DNA of 64,000 bases from CAZGSN01 sp964371655 (GTDB lineage Bacteria; Desulfobacterota; Binatia; HRBIN30): NCBI GenBank assembly GCA_964371655.1, contig CAYJOD010000014.1, positions 41,012 to 105,011 on the forward strand, given 5' to 3'. The position numbers and the translations under genes are program-made. Below the pieces are notes generated by a model. It saw only the letters and a list, made by a program, of their open reading frames with translations, did not search any database and had not been told where the DNA came from. Of this stretch, positions 40,843 through 49,209 are shown piece by piece (the stretch's first letter is position 1; each line of letters opens with the position of its first letter).

Positions 40843-40897
40843 CTCGGCGGCTGCAGGTGACGGCCGCGGTTCGCGACAGAACGTGGCCGCGTCCGGA
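40843..40897 (+). repeat. Truncated copy of the attC-like site
   Basis: ggctgcaggtgacggccgcg and gaacgtggccgcgtccg match the attC-like site at 39930-39976 almost base for base, then similarity stops and the L'-R' end (GCTGAACCGCAGCGTT) is missing. The direct repeat therefore flanks the HEAT-repeat gene; the preceding GCCTAGC could be a decayed R'' box. Confidence 0.6.
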
Positions 40898-41007
40898 TCG
40901 TATCGCGCTGAAGAAGGCCTCACGCGAAACGAAACCGGGCGAAGGGTCCGGAGTTGCCCGCATTGTTTGTCGAGCCGTCGCAACCGCGCCTTCCTCGTTG
41001 CGCGCAG

Positions 41008-41045
41008 CCAGGGTCAAGGGCGTCTTCGTAGTCCCTTGACCCTGG
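41008..41045. terminator. Perfect 13-bp hairpin
   Basis: CCAGGGTCAAGGG (41008-41020) and CCCTTGACCCTGG (41033-41045) form a perfect stem with a 12-nt loop. No T-run follows, so it may be a terminator-like structure or a solitary REP-type palindrome. The rest of the 40898-41424 gap shows no credible gene. Confidence 0.6.
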
Positions 41046-41424
41046 CGAGCACGACGGCACACTCGGGTGCGACGGCGGGGCCAACTCCAGGTCAGGACAT
41101 CGTTGAGCGCAGATGATGGACGGAACCCGGGAGGAACGTAGAGTTTGTGAATGAATCCCGTTTTCCGCTGACTCTGGGTCTATTTGCCCGGGATTCTCTG
41201 CGGCGCGAATCGGGCATCCAACTGGAGGGAGCGTTCGGGAGCGCTTCCAACGCTTCTTGCGTCCCTGCCGAGTGCGATCATCAGGCAGACTTAATGCATC
41301 GACCTTCTGTAAATCGGAGGGCTGGCAATGTCGCGCTCCTACGGCCGTGCTGTCCGTGGCGGCTTGTGATCCCTCCCTGACGTCAACGAAACTGCCAGCC
41401 CGGCAGAGAACCAGGAGGTCTACT

Positions 41425-42057
41425 ATGGGCAAGAGTATCCTCGTCACGCTGGTGGCGTTTCTGTTGTCTGTTCTCCCCGCGACCGGTGGAGCGCAGACGA
41501 CATACGATACGTCGACGGCATCGATCACGTGCAACACACTCATCGGAACTGTCTCGGCAAAACCAATGCTCACGGAAACGTCGCAACCCAATACGGTGCT
41601 TAAGATCAGGGCGGCGCTGGGCGGTTGCACGGTCAGCGGTGCCGACCCGGCGCTACGAGTGCTGTCCGGTAAGATGTCTGCAAAGCTTACCGTGACCAGC
41701 GACGCGAGTTGCGCCAGCTTAGCCGGGGGCTTTAGCGTCGCGGGTGACATTGTCTTCAAGTGGAAGACTGCGAAGGGTCAGAAGCTTGACTTTGGTGCAA
41801 CCACGTTCACCCCCGATTCGAGTGGCTTAGTCTCGGCGCTGGTCCCAATTGGGGCGAGTGTTTACGGCAGCTTCACCGCCGCGGGCACTCTGGTGCCCGG
41901 TAGCGCATTTGCGGGTGCGACGCCGGCGCTCCTTGTGATTTCCGCAGAAGACATTCTCAATATGTTCGGGCAGTGCTGCACAGACCCTACGTCGTGCTCA
42001 CCGGTGGGAACCGGTATCAAGAAGCTCCACCTCGGAATCGGTCAGATAACGATGTAG
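41425..42057 (+). CDS. Secreted hypothetical protein
   Basis: A 210-residue exported protein from an ATG behind AGGAGG. The signal peptide is MGKSILVTLVAFLLSVLPAT with cleavage near GGAQ. The mature part is Ser/Thr/Ala-rich beta structure with three cysteine pairs (SITCNTL, ALGGCTVSG, SDASCASL, and a C-terminal FGQCCTDPTSC), pointing to disulfides. The repeated V-L-I-A alternation suggests a beta-sandwich. I do not recognise the family. A perfect terminator-like hairpin lies 32 bp after the stop, so it is probably monocistronic. Confidence 0.75.
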   Translation: MGKSILVTLVAFLLSVLPATGGAQTTYDTSTASITCNTLIGTVSAKPMLTETSQPNTVLKIRAALGGCTVSGADPALRVLSGKMSAKLTVTSDASCASLAGGFSVAGDIVFKWKTAKGQKLDFGATTFTPDSSGLVSALVPIGASVYGSFTAAGTLVPGSAFAGATPALLVISAEDILNMFGQCCTDPTSCSPVGTGIKKLHLGIGQITM

Positions 42058-42088
42058 CCAAAGAGGCCCTTGGCAAGAGTCAAACGTT

Positions 42089-42111
42089 GGGCGCCGGTCC
42101 CCCCGGCGCCC
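42089..42111 (+). terminator. Probable intrinsic terminator hairpin
   Basis: GGGCGCCGG (42089-42097) and CCGGCGCCC (42103-42111) form a perfect 9-bp GC stem with a 5-nt loop, 32 bp downstream of the secreted-protein stop. Only two Ts follow, so it may need Rho or act as a pause site. Confidence 0.65.
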
Positions 42112-42280
42112 TTACCTGTGATTCGGCGTCCAACTTTCACCCCGCTCTGCTTGCAATCATGGCGCAGCCGCGCGCCCCTACGAGAGAACCGAGGACAACC
42201 CCATGGCATAGGCGCATCCGGCGACACGACTTGACGCCGGCTAGACAAATCGCCACCATCGCACCCCTCCTGGAGGGGAA

Positions 42281-42457
42281 ATGCCTGAGACCCTAAAACC
42301 CTGCTGCGAGAAGGCCCGCAAGAAGTACGTCGAGCGTGTGCTTCTGCACGTTCAAAGCTACCCCGTGATCAAGGCCGTCCCCTGCCCGACCTGCCGGCAG
42401 GTGATTCCGATTCGCATCTACGCCCCGCCCGAGAAGGCCGGCGACGCGACCGCCTAG
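42281..42457 (+). CDS. Small cysteine protein, possible zinc ribbon
   Basis: A 58-residue frame behind an excellent GGAGGGG at 7-bp spacing. It begins MPETLKPCCEKARKKYVERV and has a second cysteine pair in VPCPTCRQVIPIRIY. Paired CC and CPTC would make a compact four-cysteine metal site. The ribosome binding site, charge pattern and clean stop make it credible despite the size. It is upstream of, and in the same direction as, the fluoride module, with 125 bp between. I do not recognise the family. Confidence 0.6.
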   Translation: MPETLKPCCEKARKKYVERVLLHVQSYPVIKAVPCPTCRQVIPIRIYAPPEKAGDATA

Positions 42458-42582
42458 TCGCCGCCGCGCTGGCGAGTCGCGCCTGCATACGTGCGCATGG
42501 TTGACAGATGACCGTCTCGCTCTCCACAGTCAGACGCGGGATCGAGGTTTTGTCGTAGACGCGGCCCGGAAAGGAGATGGGT

Positions 42583-43866
42583 ATGCGCGGAAAACGGATG
42601 ACGATTTTCTTGGGCGAGGCGGACCAGTGGCATCATCGCCCGCTCTATCTCGCGATCCTCGATCACCTGAAGGCCGCTGGCTGCGCCGGCGCGACGGTCA
42701 CTCACGGGGTGGCGGGCTTCGGTGGGCACTCGGTCATCAAGACCGCCAATATCCTGCGTCTGTCGACCGATTTGCCCGTGATCATCACGGCCGTCGATGC
42801 GGCGGGGAAGATCGACTGCGTCTTGCCTGAGATCGCGTCGATGCTCAGCGGCGGCCTGGTCGTCCTCGACGATACCGAAATCTATTATCACTCCGCCGCT
42901 TTTAGTGGCGGACTTCCCGATGTGAGCGTGAGTGACGTGATGACCATCGAGGTGGACGCGGTGAGCGCGACTACGCCCATCGCTGAGGTCGTCGAGCGAC
43001 TGCGCGCACGCGACTACACCGCCCTGCCGGTGATCGACGATCAGCGCCGCGTCGTCGGCATCATCAGCGACACCGATATGCTGAGGGCGGGACTCTCCGG
43101 GCTCAGCGTCAGCTTACACAAAGTGATCGACCCGGAGCTCTTGCGCGAACAACTAGCGCATCTCAGGAACGACGGCAGCACCGTTGCTCAGGTAATGACG
43201 ACACCCGCAGTCACGGTACTGCCAAGCGCTTCCATCCGCGTTGCCGCGCACCTCATGCACGAACACGAGCTGAAGCGACTGCCGGTTGTGGACGCGCATG
43301 GCCATCTGGTCGGCGTCATCGCCCGGCTCGATATTCTCCGCAGCATCGTCTCTGCCCATGCGCAGCGCACCGCCCCACCATCACAACGCCTGCCGCAGGA
43401 GGGTCGTACGGTCGCCGAGCTCATGGAAGCCGAGGTGTTGACTGTGCCCGACTCGGCACCATTGGCCGACGTGGTCGGGAGGCTGTTGGCGTCGAATGCC
43501 AAGCGTTTGCTCGTCCTCGACGCGCAGGCCTGTCTCGCCGGCGTCATTACCGACACCGATGTCCTTGCCCGCATCGATCCGGAGCAGCGTCCGGGGCTCA
43601 TCACCCAACTGCGCAGCCGCTGGAACCAAGCAGCGCAGCGCCAGGTGCAGCGCGCCTACGGCCAGCGCGCTGCTGACGTAATGACGTCCCCGGTGATAGC
43701 GGTACATGACACGGACACCGTCATCGATGCGCTGACCCTCGCCGTGCAGAAGCACCTGAAGCGGCTACCGGTGATCGATGCGGGTGGCCGATTGGTGGGA
43801 ATTGTCTCGCGCCCTGCCCTGCTCGCGGCCTCTTTAGATCTGACGACGGGAACCACCCGGAAATGA
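42583..43866 (+). CDS. DUF190 protein fused to four CBS domains
   Basis: A 427-residue cytoplasmic protein. The ATG at 42583 is preferred to 42577 because AAAGGAG then has proper spacing. Residues 1-100 form a DUF190 PII-like domain (MTIFLGEADQWHHRPLYLAI, GVAGFGGHS). Four CBS domains follow, each with the V-x-x-V-M opening and a P-V-x-D-x-x-x-x-x-G-I core (VSDVMTIEVDAVS; VAQVMTTPAVTVL; VAELMEAEVLTVP; AADVMTSPVIAVH), forming two Bateman modules that could bind adenine nucleotides. It overlaps the FluC gene by 4 bp and is presumably its nucleotide-responsive regulator or partner. Confidence 0.88.
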   Translation: MRGKRMTIFLGEADQWHHRPLYLAILDHLKAAGCAGATVTHGVAGFGGHSVIKTANILRLSTDLPVIITAVDAAGKIDCVLPEIASMLSGGLVVLDDTEIYYHSAAFSGGLPDVSVSDVMTIEVDAVSATTPIAEVVERLRARDYTALPVIDDQRRVVGIISDTDMLRAGLSGLSVSLHKVIDPELLREQLAHLRNDGSTVAQVMTTPAVTVLPSASIRVAAHLMHEHELKRLPVVDAHGHLVGVIARLDILRSIVSAHAQRTAPPSQRLPQEGRTVAELMEAEVLTVPDSAPLADVVGRLLASNAKRLLVLDAQACLAGVITDTDVLARIDPEQRPGLITQLRSRWNQAAQRQVQRAYGQRAADVMTSPVIAVHDTDTVIDALTLAVQKHLKRLPVIDAGGRLVGIVSRPALLAASLDLTTGTTRK

Positions 43867-44240
43867 AAGAGGCCATTCTCATCGGTGTCGGTGGCTTCCT
43901 CGGCGCCAACGCCCGCTACTGGGTTGGGGGTTGGGTCGTGGCGCGCTTGGGAAGCACCTTCCCGTACGGCACGCTGATCATCAACGTCAGTGGCAGCTTC
44001 GTTCTCGGGCTGCTCATGGGCGGCGCCGAAGTTGGGACGGTTGGACCGGCGGCACGCTTGGCCTTCGCCGTCGGCTTTCTCGGCGCCTACACTACCTTTT
44101 CGACGTTCACGTACGAAACGATGCGCTTGATCGAAACCGGCAGTCTGCTCCTAGCGACGGCGAACGTCGCGGCCAGCGTCGCGGTCGGTATGGCCGGGGC
44201 TTTCGCGGGGCTGCTCATCGGCCGCGCTTTCGGGGGATGA
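43863..44240 (+). CDS. crcB: Fluoride exporter FluC/CrcB
   Basis: A 125-residue four-helix membrane protein, standard length for Fluc channels. Signatures are VGGFLGANARYWVGGW, FPYGTLIINVSGSFVLG (with the pore-lining asparagine) and FLGAYTTFSTFTYE (Phe-box phenylalanines and TTFST sodium-site region). Dual-topology dimers export fluoride passively. Only one copy is present, consistent with a homodimer. It is translationally coupled to the DUF190-CBS gene. No fluoride riboswitch is visible upstream of the pair. Confidence 0.95.
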   Translation: MKEAILIGVGGFLGANARYWVGGWVVARLGSTFPYGTLIINVSGSFVLGLLMGGAEVGTVGPAARLAFAVGFLGAYTTFSTFTYETMRLIETGSLLLATANVAASVAVGMAGAFAGLLIGRAFGG

Positions 44241-44320
44241 CGCTACCGGCGCGACGCTCTCGCGCCGTGGGGACTATGGCGCGCCGCCACCATCTCCACG
44301 TGGGTCGCGAGAGTCTGTGC

Positions 44321-46408
44321 TCACGGTGGGCAGCCGTTTAGGAAGTTGGCGGTCGCCTGTGCGACTTCGCCGAGTGCCACGATGCCATTCGAGTCGGCGT
44401 CGGCGAGTGGGCAACTCGAACCGGGATTCGAGCTATCGCAGGGGAACGGTCCACCGAGAAATTGGTGGATGACGCGGGTGAGGTCGGCCAGGGTGACAAC
44501 CCCGTCGCCGTCGCAGTCACCGACGCATGTGCTGACCGTCGCGACGGCGCCCGTAGCGACGCTCGGCAACGGCAAGGCGCTACCATCTTGGGCCTGCGCG
44601 CTGTAGCCGAGGGGGTATGCTCCCGTCGCCGCGCTGTGCGAGACATGCATGGCGCAGGTGTACAGAAGGCCGTCCGGTATCGAGTTGGAGTTGCCGCCGA
44701 TCGTGATCGACTCCGAGCCCGGTGCGGACGACTCCGAGAGTGATTTATCGGCGAGAGTGCTCGCCCCGATGGTCGGATTGATCGTACAGCTTGCAGCCGT
44801 GAATTTGCCCGACGCATCGGTGATCGTGGTTGCGGCGGCGGCAACTGCTTGTCCGCCGGCCGCCAATTCGGCCGACACACACGCGTAACCACCGGGTCGG
44901 CCCGCGGCGCTGACAGAGAGTTGGAACAGTGCCGCCGTGGCGGTCGGGGTGAGTGTAGGCGACAACGTGAATGTCGCCGTCTCGCTCGGCGTCGCCGATG
45001 CAGTCGCGGTCGGTGTTTCCGAGCTCGTGGCCGTCCGTGTCGGCGTGTCGGTTGGGGTGTGTGTCGCGGTCGCACTCGCGTTTTGGGTTCGAGTCGGCGT
45101 CTCGGTTATGGTGGTGGTCGCGGTCTGCGTGCCGGTTCGCGTCACCGTCGCAGTCGCGGTGTTGGTGGGCGTACGCGAAGGGGTCTGTGTCCGCGTGCTC
45201 GAAGGGGTCTGCGTCGGCGTACGCGTTGCCGTCTCTGTCGCTGACGGAGTTGTCGTTCGCGTCGGAGTGTAGGTCGGTGTGTTGGTACCGGTTCGACTTG
45301 GCGTCCGAGTTGCCGTGTTGGTGAGCGTCGGTGTTGAGGTTGGGGTTCGCGTCGGTGTGCGGCTGACCGTCGGCGTTCGAGTCGCCGTGATGGTGTTGCT
45401 GATTGTCACCGTCGGCGTAATTGAAGCTGTCGGCGAGATCGTGGGTGTCGCGGCGGGACCGCCCGCCGGCCAGCCTATATCGTACAGGGCCTGAGTCACG
45501 AGGGTGCCGAGCGCGTTGGGTTGGATAAAGGGCTCCATGAGCTCATCCGGTGTCAGGACGGTGTCGAAGTGAGATACTGACGAACCGTTCGCCAAGGTTG
45601 TCGGCGCGTAGAGCTGCACATGACCCGAGGCATTCCTCCCGGCAGTGAGAAAACCGCTGACCGCTACGACGTGGCTGCCGATGAAATGCAGATCGCCGTT
45701 GTCGATTGCGGATGTCGCGCGCTGCGCGTTGGTCATATTGGGCCACAGAAGACCCAAACTGTGGTCTTCGAGATTGCGCATGTAAGCGTCGTCGAAGCCG
45801 GAAGGCTTCGCACCCGTGCTGAGATTGACGAACGTCAGGAAGCCGAGACCGTGCGCGAGCTCGTGCACCAGCACCGGCTGCAGGTCGATCGTTCCCGCGG
45901 GACGGTTGCCGTCGAGGCCGTAGTAGAAGCCCGAGACGCCACTGAGGCAGCCGGTGTCGAGGTTCGAGCTGATCGTCATATTGATGTCGTTGCCGCCCGG
46001 GTCGATGTCGATACCCGCGAGCGCATTGGCCAAGGCGCTCGCGTACCAAGTATCCGGTTGCGGTGCGCCGGTGAAGTTAGCGGCCGTGTTGATCGGACCG
46101 GCCGAACCAAGGGCGGCACTACCGCCACCGCAGGTCAGCGGATTGAAGGCCACCTGGACGCGAATGTCCACGGCACTGCCGAGCAGCGCCCCCCAGGTTG
46201 CCTCGGCATGCTGCACCGCGATCAAGCGTTGTTGCCCGAGCGTAGTTCCCGAGTTGCCGCCGACGGGTAGGCGCGGGCTCGTATCGTTGAGTCCCTCGCC
46301 GCTTCCATCGAGATTGATATTCGTAAACGTCGCGGCGCCCGAAAGCGCCGGCGCCACGAGCGACACAGCGGCGAGCATCGCTCCTAGGAAGGCGGTGCCG
46401 CCCCTCAT
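44321..46408 (-). CDS. Secreted zinc metalloprotease with Thr-Pro linker, cohesin-like and dockerin-like regions
   Basis: A 695-residue exported protein (signal peptide GGTAFLGAMLAAVSLVAPAL). The N-terminal ~320 residues hold the zinc motif PVLVHELAHGLGFL and surrounding sequence seen in PA-domain-associated metallopeptidases. A ~170-residue linker of Thr-Pro-rich repeats follows. The C-terminal part has a cohesin-like beta domain (GRPGGYACVSAELAAGGQAV) and a dockerin-like pair of calcium loops, GDCDGDGVVTLADLTRVIHQ and CPLADADSNGIVALGEV. It probably acts at or outside the cell surface. It is coupled by ATGA overlap to the small secreted protein upstream. Confidence 0.85.
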   Translation of the reverse strand: MRGGTAFLGAMLAAVSLVAPALSGAATFTNINLDGSGEGLNDTSPRLPVGGNSGTTLGQQRLIAVQHAEATWGALLGSAVDIRVQVAFNPLTCGGGSAALGSAGPINTAANFTGAPQPDTWYASALANALAGIDIDPGGNDINMTISSNLDTGCLSGVSGFYYGLDGNRPAGTIDLQPVLVHELAHGLGFLTFVNLSTGAKPSGFDDAYMRNLEDHSLGLLWPNMTNAQRATSAIDNGDLHFIGSHVVAVSGFLTAGRNASGHVQLYAPTTLANGSSVSHFDTVLTPDELMEPFIQPNALGTLVTQALYDIGWPAGGPAATPTISPTASITPTVTISNTITATRTPTVSRTPTRTPTSTPTLTNTATRTPSRTGTNTPTYTPTRTTTPSATETATRTPTQTPSSTRTQTPSRTPTNTATATVTRTGTQTATTTITETPTRTQNASATATHTPTDTPTRTATSSETPTATASATPSETATFTLSPTLTPTATAALFQLSVSAAGRPGGYACVSAELAAGGQAVAAAATTITDASGKFTAASCTINPTIGASTLADKSLSESSAPGSESITIGGNSNSIPDGLLYTCAMHVSHSAATGAYPLGYSAQAQDGSALPLPSVATGAVATVSTCVGDCDGDGVVTLADLTRVIHQFLGGPFPCDSSNPGSSCPLADADSNGIVALGEVAQATANFLNGCPP

Positions 46409-46794
46409 GGGCTCTTGTCCGTCGTCCCCCGTTGGTCACATAAGACCTTACCCCCCTGTGGCCCCTGCTGGATGCGTAAGTCGTCCTGGAAGCGCCCGCC
46501 GAGATCGAGGATGACGCCGCCGGCCCGGGTCGTGCCCGGACGCATACGCAGCCCCTCATGCGACGTACTGACCGCCGCATCCACGGCAGCGGGCTGAGAG
46601 CCCTGCTGCTGTTGTGCCGCGCGAGGCACGCCGGGTTTGCCCGTGGCCGGATCGATGTAGATGCGCAGTTCCTCCGCGGCGCTGCCGCTGCCAGAGCCGC
46701 CGGCACCGCTGCCCGGAGCGCATGGCGCTTGGCTTTGAGCGTATGCCGCAAGAGAGCAAACCGTAAGCAACAGGGAAATGAGCGCAGCACGCAT
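46405..46794 (-). CDS. Small secreted protein coupled to the metalloprotease
   Basis: A 129-residue exported protein with signal peptide MRAALISLLLTVCSLAAYAQ. The mature part is Gly/Ser-rich, then has EELRIYIDPATGKPGVPR, a Gln-rich stretch and GGVILDLGGRFQDDLRIQQG. The stop overlaps the start of the metalloprotease (ATGA). Such IYIDP-x-TG proteins accompany surface proteins in related genomes in my recollection, but no function is known. A role as processing partner or chaperone of the metalloprotease is only an inference. Confidence 0.75.
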   Translation of the reverse strand: MRAALISLLLTVCSLAAYAQSQAPCAPGSGAGGSGSGSAAEELRIYIDPATGKPGVPRAAQQQQGSQPAAVDAAVSTSHEGLRMRPGTTRAGGVILDLGGRFQDDLRIQQGPQGGKVLCDQRGTTDKSP

Positions 46795-46890
46795 ATCTAG
46801 TTAATATCGTCGCAGCATCGGGCGCATTTACAATCCATTAATTACGCCGGCGCTGTCCAAGCGCGACGAATGCGGCGGCTACGTGAGTCA

Positions 46891-47195
46891 GTAGCCGCGC
46901 TCGCCAGAGGTTGTCTCGAAACTATTCCTGAGGCTCGTGACTAGGGGCTGGGGGCTCGGGAAGAGCTGGGAAGACCCAAGCCTCGAGCCTCAAGCCACCA
47001 GCCCCTAGCGAGTTTCGCGACGACCTCGCCAGAGCGTGGCGCAGGGCGTTTGCGATTCCGTCCGACGGCCGCCGTCTGCCGAGGTCGTTTCAAAAGCCCT
47101 GCCACATGCGGCGCAGGCCAGCGCAGAGCCGCGACCGTGAGGGAGCGGTGATTCGTGGGATATCCAACGTGCTGGTTCTGAGACAACCTCTGCCG
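46891..47195. repeat. Modular palindromic element, copy A
   Basis: The element runs from gtagccgcgctcgccagagg to gagacaacctctgcc, with ends AGAGGTTGTCTC and GAGACAACCTCT as terminal inverted repeats. Its reverse complement matches 55413-55669 in two blocks, separated by a ~70-bp middle that differs. The block near the left end is itself a hairpin (ggggctgggggctcgg against ctcgagcctcaagccaccag). It ends 8 bp before the serine acetyltransferase stop codon. Confidence 0.85.
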
Positions 47196-47202
47196 ACGGC
47201 GG

Positions 47203-48102
47203 CTACGAACGGTTGATGCGGGCATCGTAGGTCACCCGACTTTGCGGCGGCACCGACTCCACGATCCACACATTGCCGCCGATGACCGAGCCGGTACCGA
47301 TGACCGTGTCGCCGCCGAGAATGGTGGCACCCGAGTACACCGTGACGTTGTCTTCGAGCGTCGGGTGACGTTTCTTGCTGGTGTGCCACTTGGCCTCGTC
47401 TTCGCGCGAGACGCTGAGCGCGCCAAGGGTCACGCCCTGGTACAGCTTGACGTGATCGCCGATCACGCTGGTCTCGCCGATGACGACACCGGTGCCGTGG
47501 TCGATAAAGAAGCCGCGGCCGATGCTCGCGCCCGGGTGAATGTCGATGCCGGTCTTGCCATGCGCGTGCTCGGACAACATGCGCGGGATCATCGGCACGC
47601 CCTCGCGGTACAGCTCATGCGCGACGCGATAGGTGGTAATGGCCTGGACTGCCGGGTAGCTGAAGATGATTTCCTCGACGCTCTGGGCCGCCGGGTCACC
47701 GGCAAAGGCAGCCGCGATGTCTTCGTTCAGCAGGTCGCGCAGGCGCGGCAGGCGGCTGAACAGCCGCAGCACAACCTGGCGGTGCCAATCCTCGTCGCGC
47801 TGTGCCGTGCTGCGATGGCAGACCTGTTCGTAGCGCACGGCGCGATTGATTTGTTCGACTAGAATCTCATAGGCCGGGTAGAGTCGCTCACTGACGGCGT
47901 AGCGCAGGTTGCCGCGATTGAGCGGGCGGGTGCTGTAGAAACCCATGAAGATGACCGGCTTGAGGTGATTGAGCGCCTCGATGATGGCACGCCGATTCGG
48001 CAGCGCCGCGCTCTCGAGACTGTCGATCTCGTGCTCGCCCGTGTAACTGCCGGCGACGGCATCGATGATGGCTTCGAGTCCATCGTAGGCTTTCTCGGTC
48101 AT
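47203..48102 (-). CDS. Serine O-acetyltransferase (EpsC/CysE type)
   Basis: A 299-residue protein starting at the ATG at 48102 behind AAGGAGT. The C-terminal half is a left-handed beta-helix with acetyltransferase features: GKTGIDIHPGASIGRGFFID, HGTGVVIGETSVIGDHVKLY and GATILGGDTVIGTGSVIGGN. The long N-terminal helical domain matches the EpsC branch, not short CysE. It makes O-acetylserine from serine and acetyl-CoA for cysteine synthesis. A Cys/Met PLP enzyme is encoded 2.8 kb away on the other strand. The stop abuts repeat copy A. Confidence 0.92.
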   Translation of the reverse strand: MTEKAYDGLEAIIDAVAGSYTGEHEIDSLESAALPNRRAIIEALNHLKPVIFMGFYSTRPLNRGNLRYAVSERLYPAYEILVEQINRAVRYEQVCHRSTAQRDEDWHRQVVLRLFSRLPRLRDLLNEDIAAAFAGDPAAQSVEEIIFSYPAVQAITTYRVAHELYREGVPMIPRMLSEHAHGKTGIDIHPGASIGRGFFIDHGTGVVIGETSVIGDHVKLYQGVTLGALSVSREDEAKWHTSKKRHPTLEDNVTVYSGATILGGDTVIGTGSVIGGNVWIVESVPPQSRVTYDARINRS

Positions 48103-48213
48103 TGGACAGACTCCTTTCGAACCTCGTCGCTTGCCTGCCGCAAACGGCGAGTGTCTTGAACCAGACATTCGCCGCAGGAGTGCAGACCGATTGGACCGAA
48201 GCCGATTCTCACC

Positions 48214-48987
48214 TCAGAATTCATCTTTCAACGCCCGTGTTGTCGCAAACACACTCTCGTCGTCCATGACCAGATCGGGGAAGCGCCGCTGCAGCGTCGC
48301 GCGCAGCTCAACGCTATCCCAACGCAGGAACGGATTGGTGGCCTTTTCCGCGGCGATCGTAGTCGGGGTGGTCGGCACGTGTCGGCGGTTCTGCTCGACC
48401 GCCCAGGCATGCTTCTCGCGTAGCGCCTCGTTGTTGGGCTCCAACGTCAGCGCGAAGCGTAGGTTCTTCTCGGTATACTCATGGCCGAAGTAGACGCGGG
48501 TGTCGGTCGGCAACGACATCAGCTTGGAAAGCGAGCGAATCATCATGGCTGCATCACCTTCGAACAAGCGCCCGCAGCCGCCGGCGAACAGAGTATCCCC
48601 GGTAAACACCATCTTCTCGCGCTCGAAGTGATAGGCGATGTGTCCGCTGGTGTGCGCAGGGATGAAGATCACCTTGGCGCACGAATTACCGATGCGTACG
48701 CCATCGCCTTCGCGAACCTCGAGCGTACACCCGGGGATGCGATCGCTTTGTCCGCGGAAGGCGATCACCTCGAGCGGCAGCCGGCGCAGCAAGTCCTCGT
48801 TGCCGGCGACGTGGTCGTAGTGATGGTGGGTCGGCAGAATCGCCTTCAACTCCACCCGCGCCGACTCGACCGCGGCCAGCACCGGCGCGGCTTCGGCGCA
48901 GTCGACCACCGCCGCATGACCGCTGCCCTCGTCGATCACCAGATAGGCGTAGTTGTCCGTGAGCTGCGGTACCGGGATTACCTGCAT
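48214..48987 (-). CDS. gloB: Hydroxyacylglutathione hydrolase (glyoxalase II)
   Basis: A 257-residue metallo-beta-lactamase-fold protein. The dinuclear metal motif is ILPTHHHYDHVAGNE (H54, H56, D58, H59), with the further ligands in HTSGHIAYHF and GDTLFAGGCGRLFEG. The C-terminal glyoxalase II domain is present: YFGHEYTEKNLRFALTLEP. It hydrolyses S-lactoylglutathione to lactate and glutathione in methylglyoxal detoxification. Length and C-terminal domain support true GloB over generic hydrolases. Glyoxalase I is not in the window. Confidence 0.93.
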   Translation of the reverse strand: MQVIPVPQLTDNYAYLVIDEGSGHAAVVDCAEAAPVLAAVESARVELKAILPTHHHYDHVAGNEDLLRRLPLEVIAFRGQSDRIPGCTLEVREGDGVRIGNSCAKVIFIPAHTSGHIAYHFEREKMVFTGDTLFAGGCGRLFEGDAAMMIRSLSKLMSLPTDTRVYFGHEYTEKNLRFALTLEPNNEALREKHAWAVEQNRRHVPTTPTTIAAEKATNPFLRWDSVELRATLQRRFPDLVMDDESVFATTRALKDEF

Positions 48988-49209
48988 CGACTCTCCTTTA
49001 CGGCGTCGCCCACTATAGCGTCGTGACGGCTGTGGAGAAGCACGGTAGTCGCTGCTCCTATAGGAGTCGCCGATTAGGTGAAACCGGAAGGCGCCGCCGC
49101 CCTTCTAATGACGTGTTCTCTGGCTTGGACACACGGCCGATGTTAGAAGCGCCGACGCAATTCCGCTGGCGCGTTGCCAGCGCTCGGCAAACCTCGAAAG
49201 GGATCAGAT

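Noticed and set aside
42086..42111. GTTGGGC next to a hairpin as another integron site
   Set aside because: The box fits GTTRRRY but there is no matching R'' box or paired L arms upstream; a simple terminator explains the hairpin.
42458..42582. Fluoride riboswitch upstream of the DUF190/FluC pair
   Set aside because: I looked for the GG-GAUGG core and the downstream CCG pairing of the crcB motif and did not find them.
44940..45420. Tandem repeats resembling a CRISPR or minisatellite array
   Set aside because: The repeats are degenerate Thr-Pro codons in frame within the metalloprotease linker; there are no unique spacers. The same holds for the linkers near 59340-59620 and 62500-62620.
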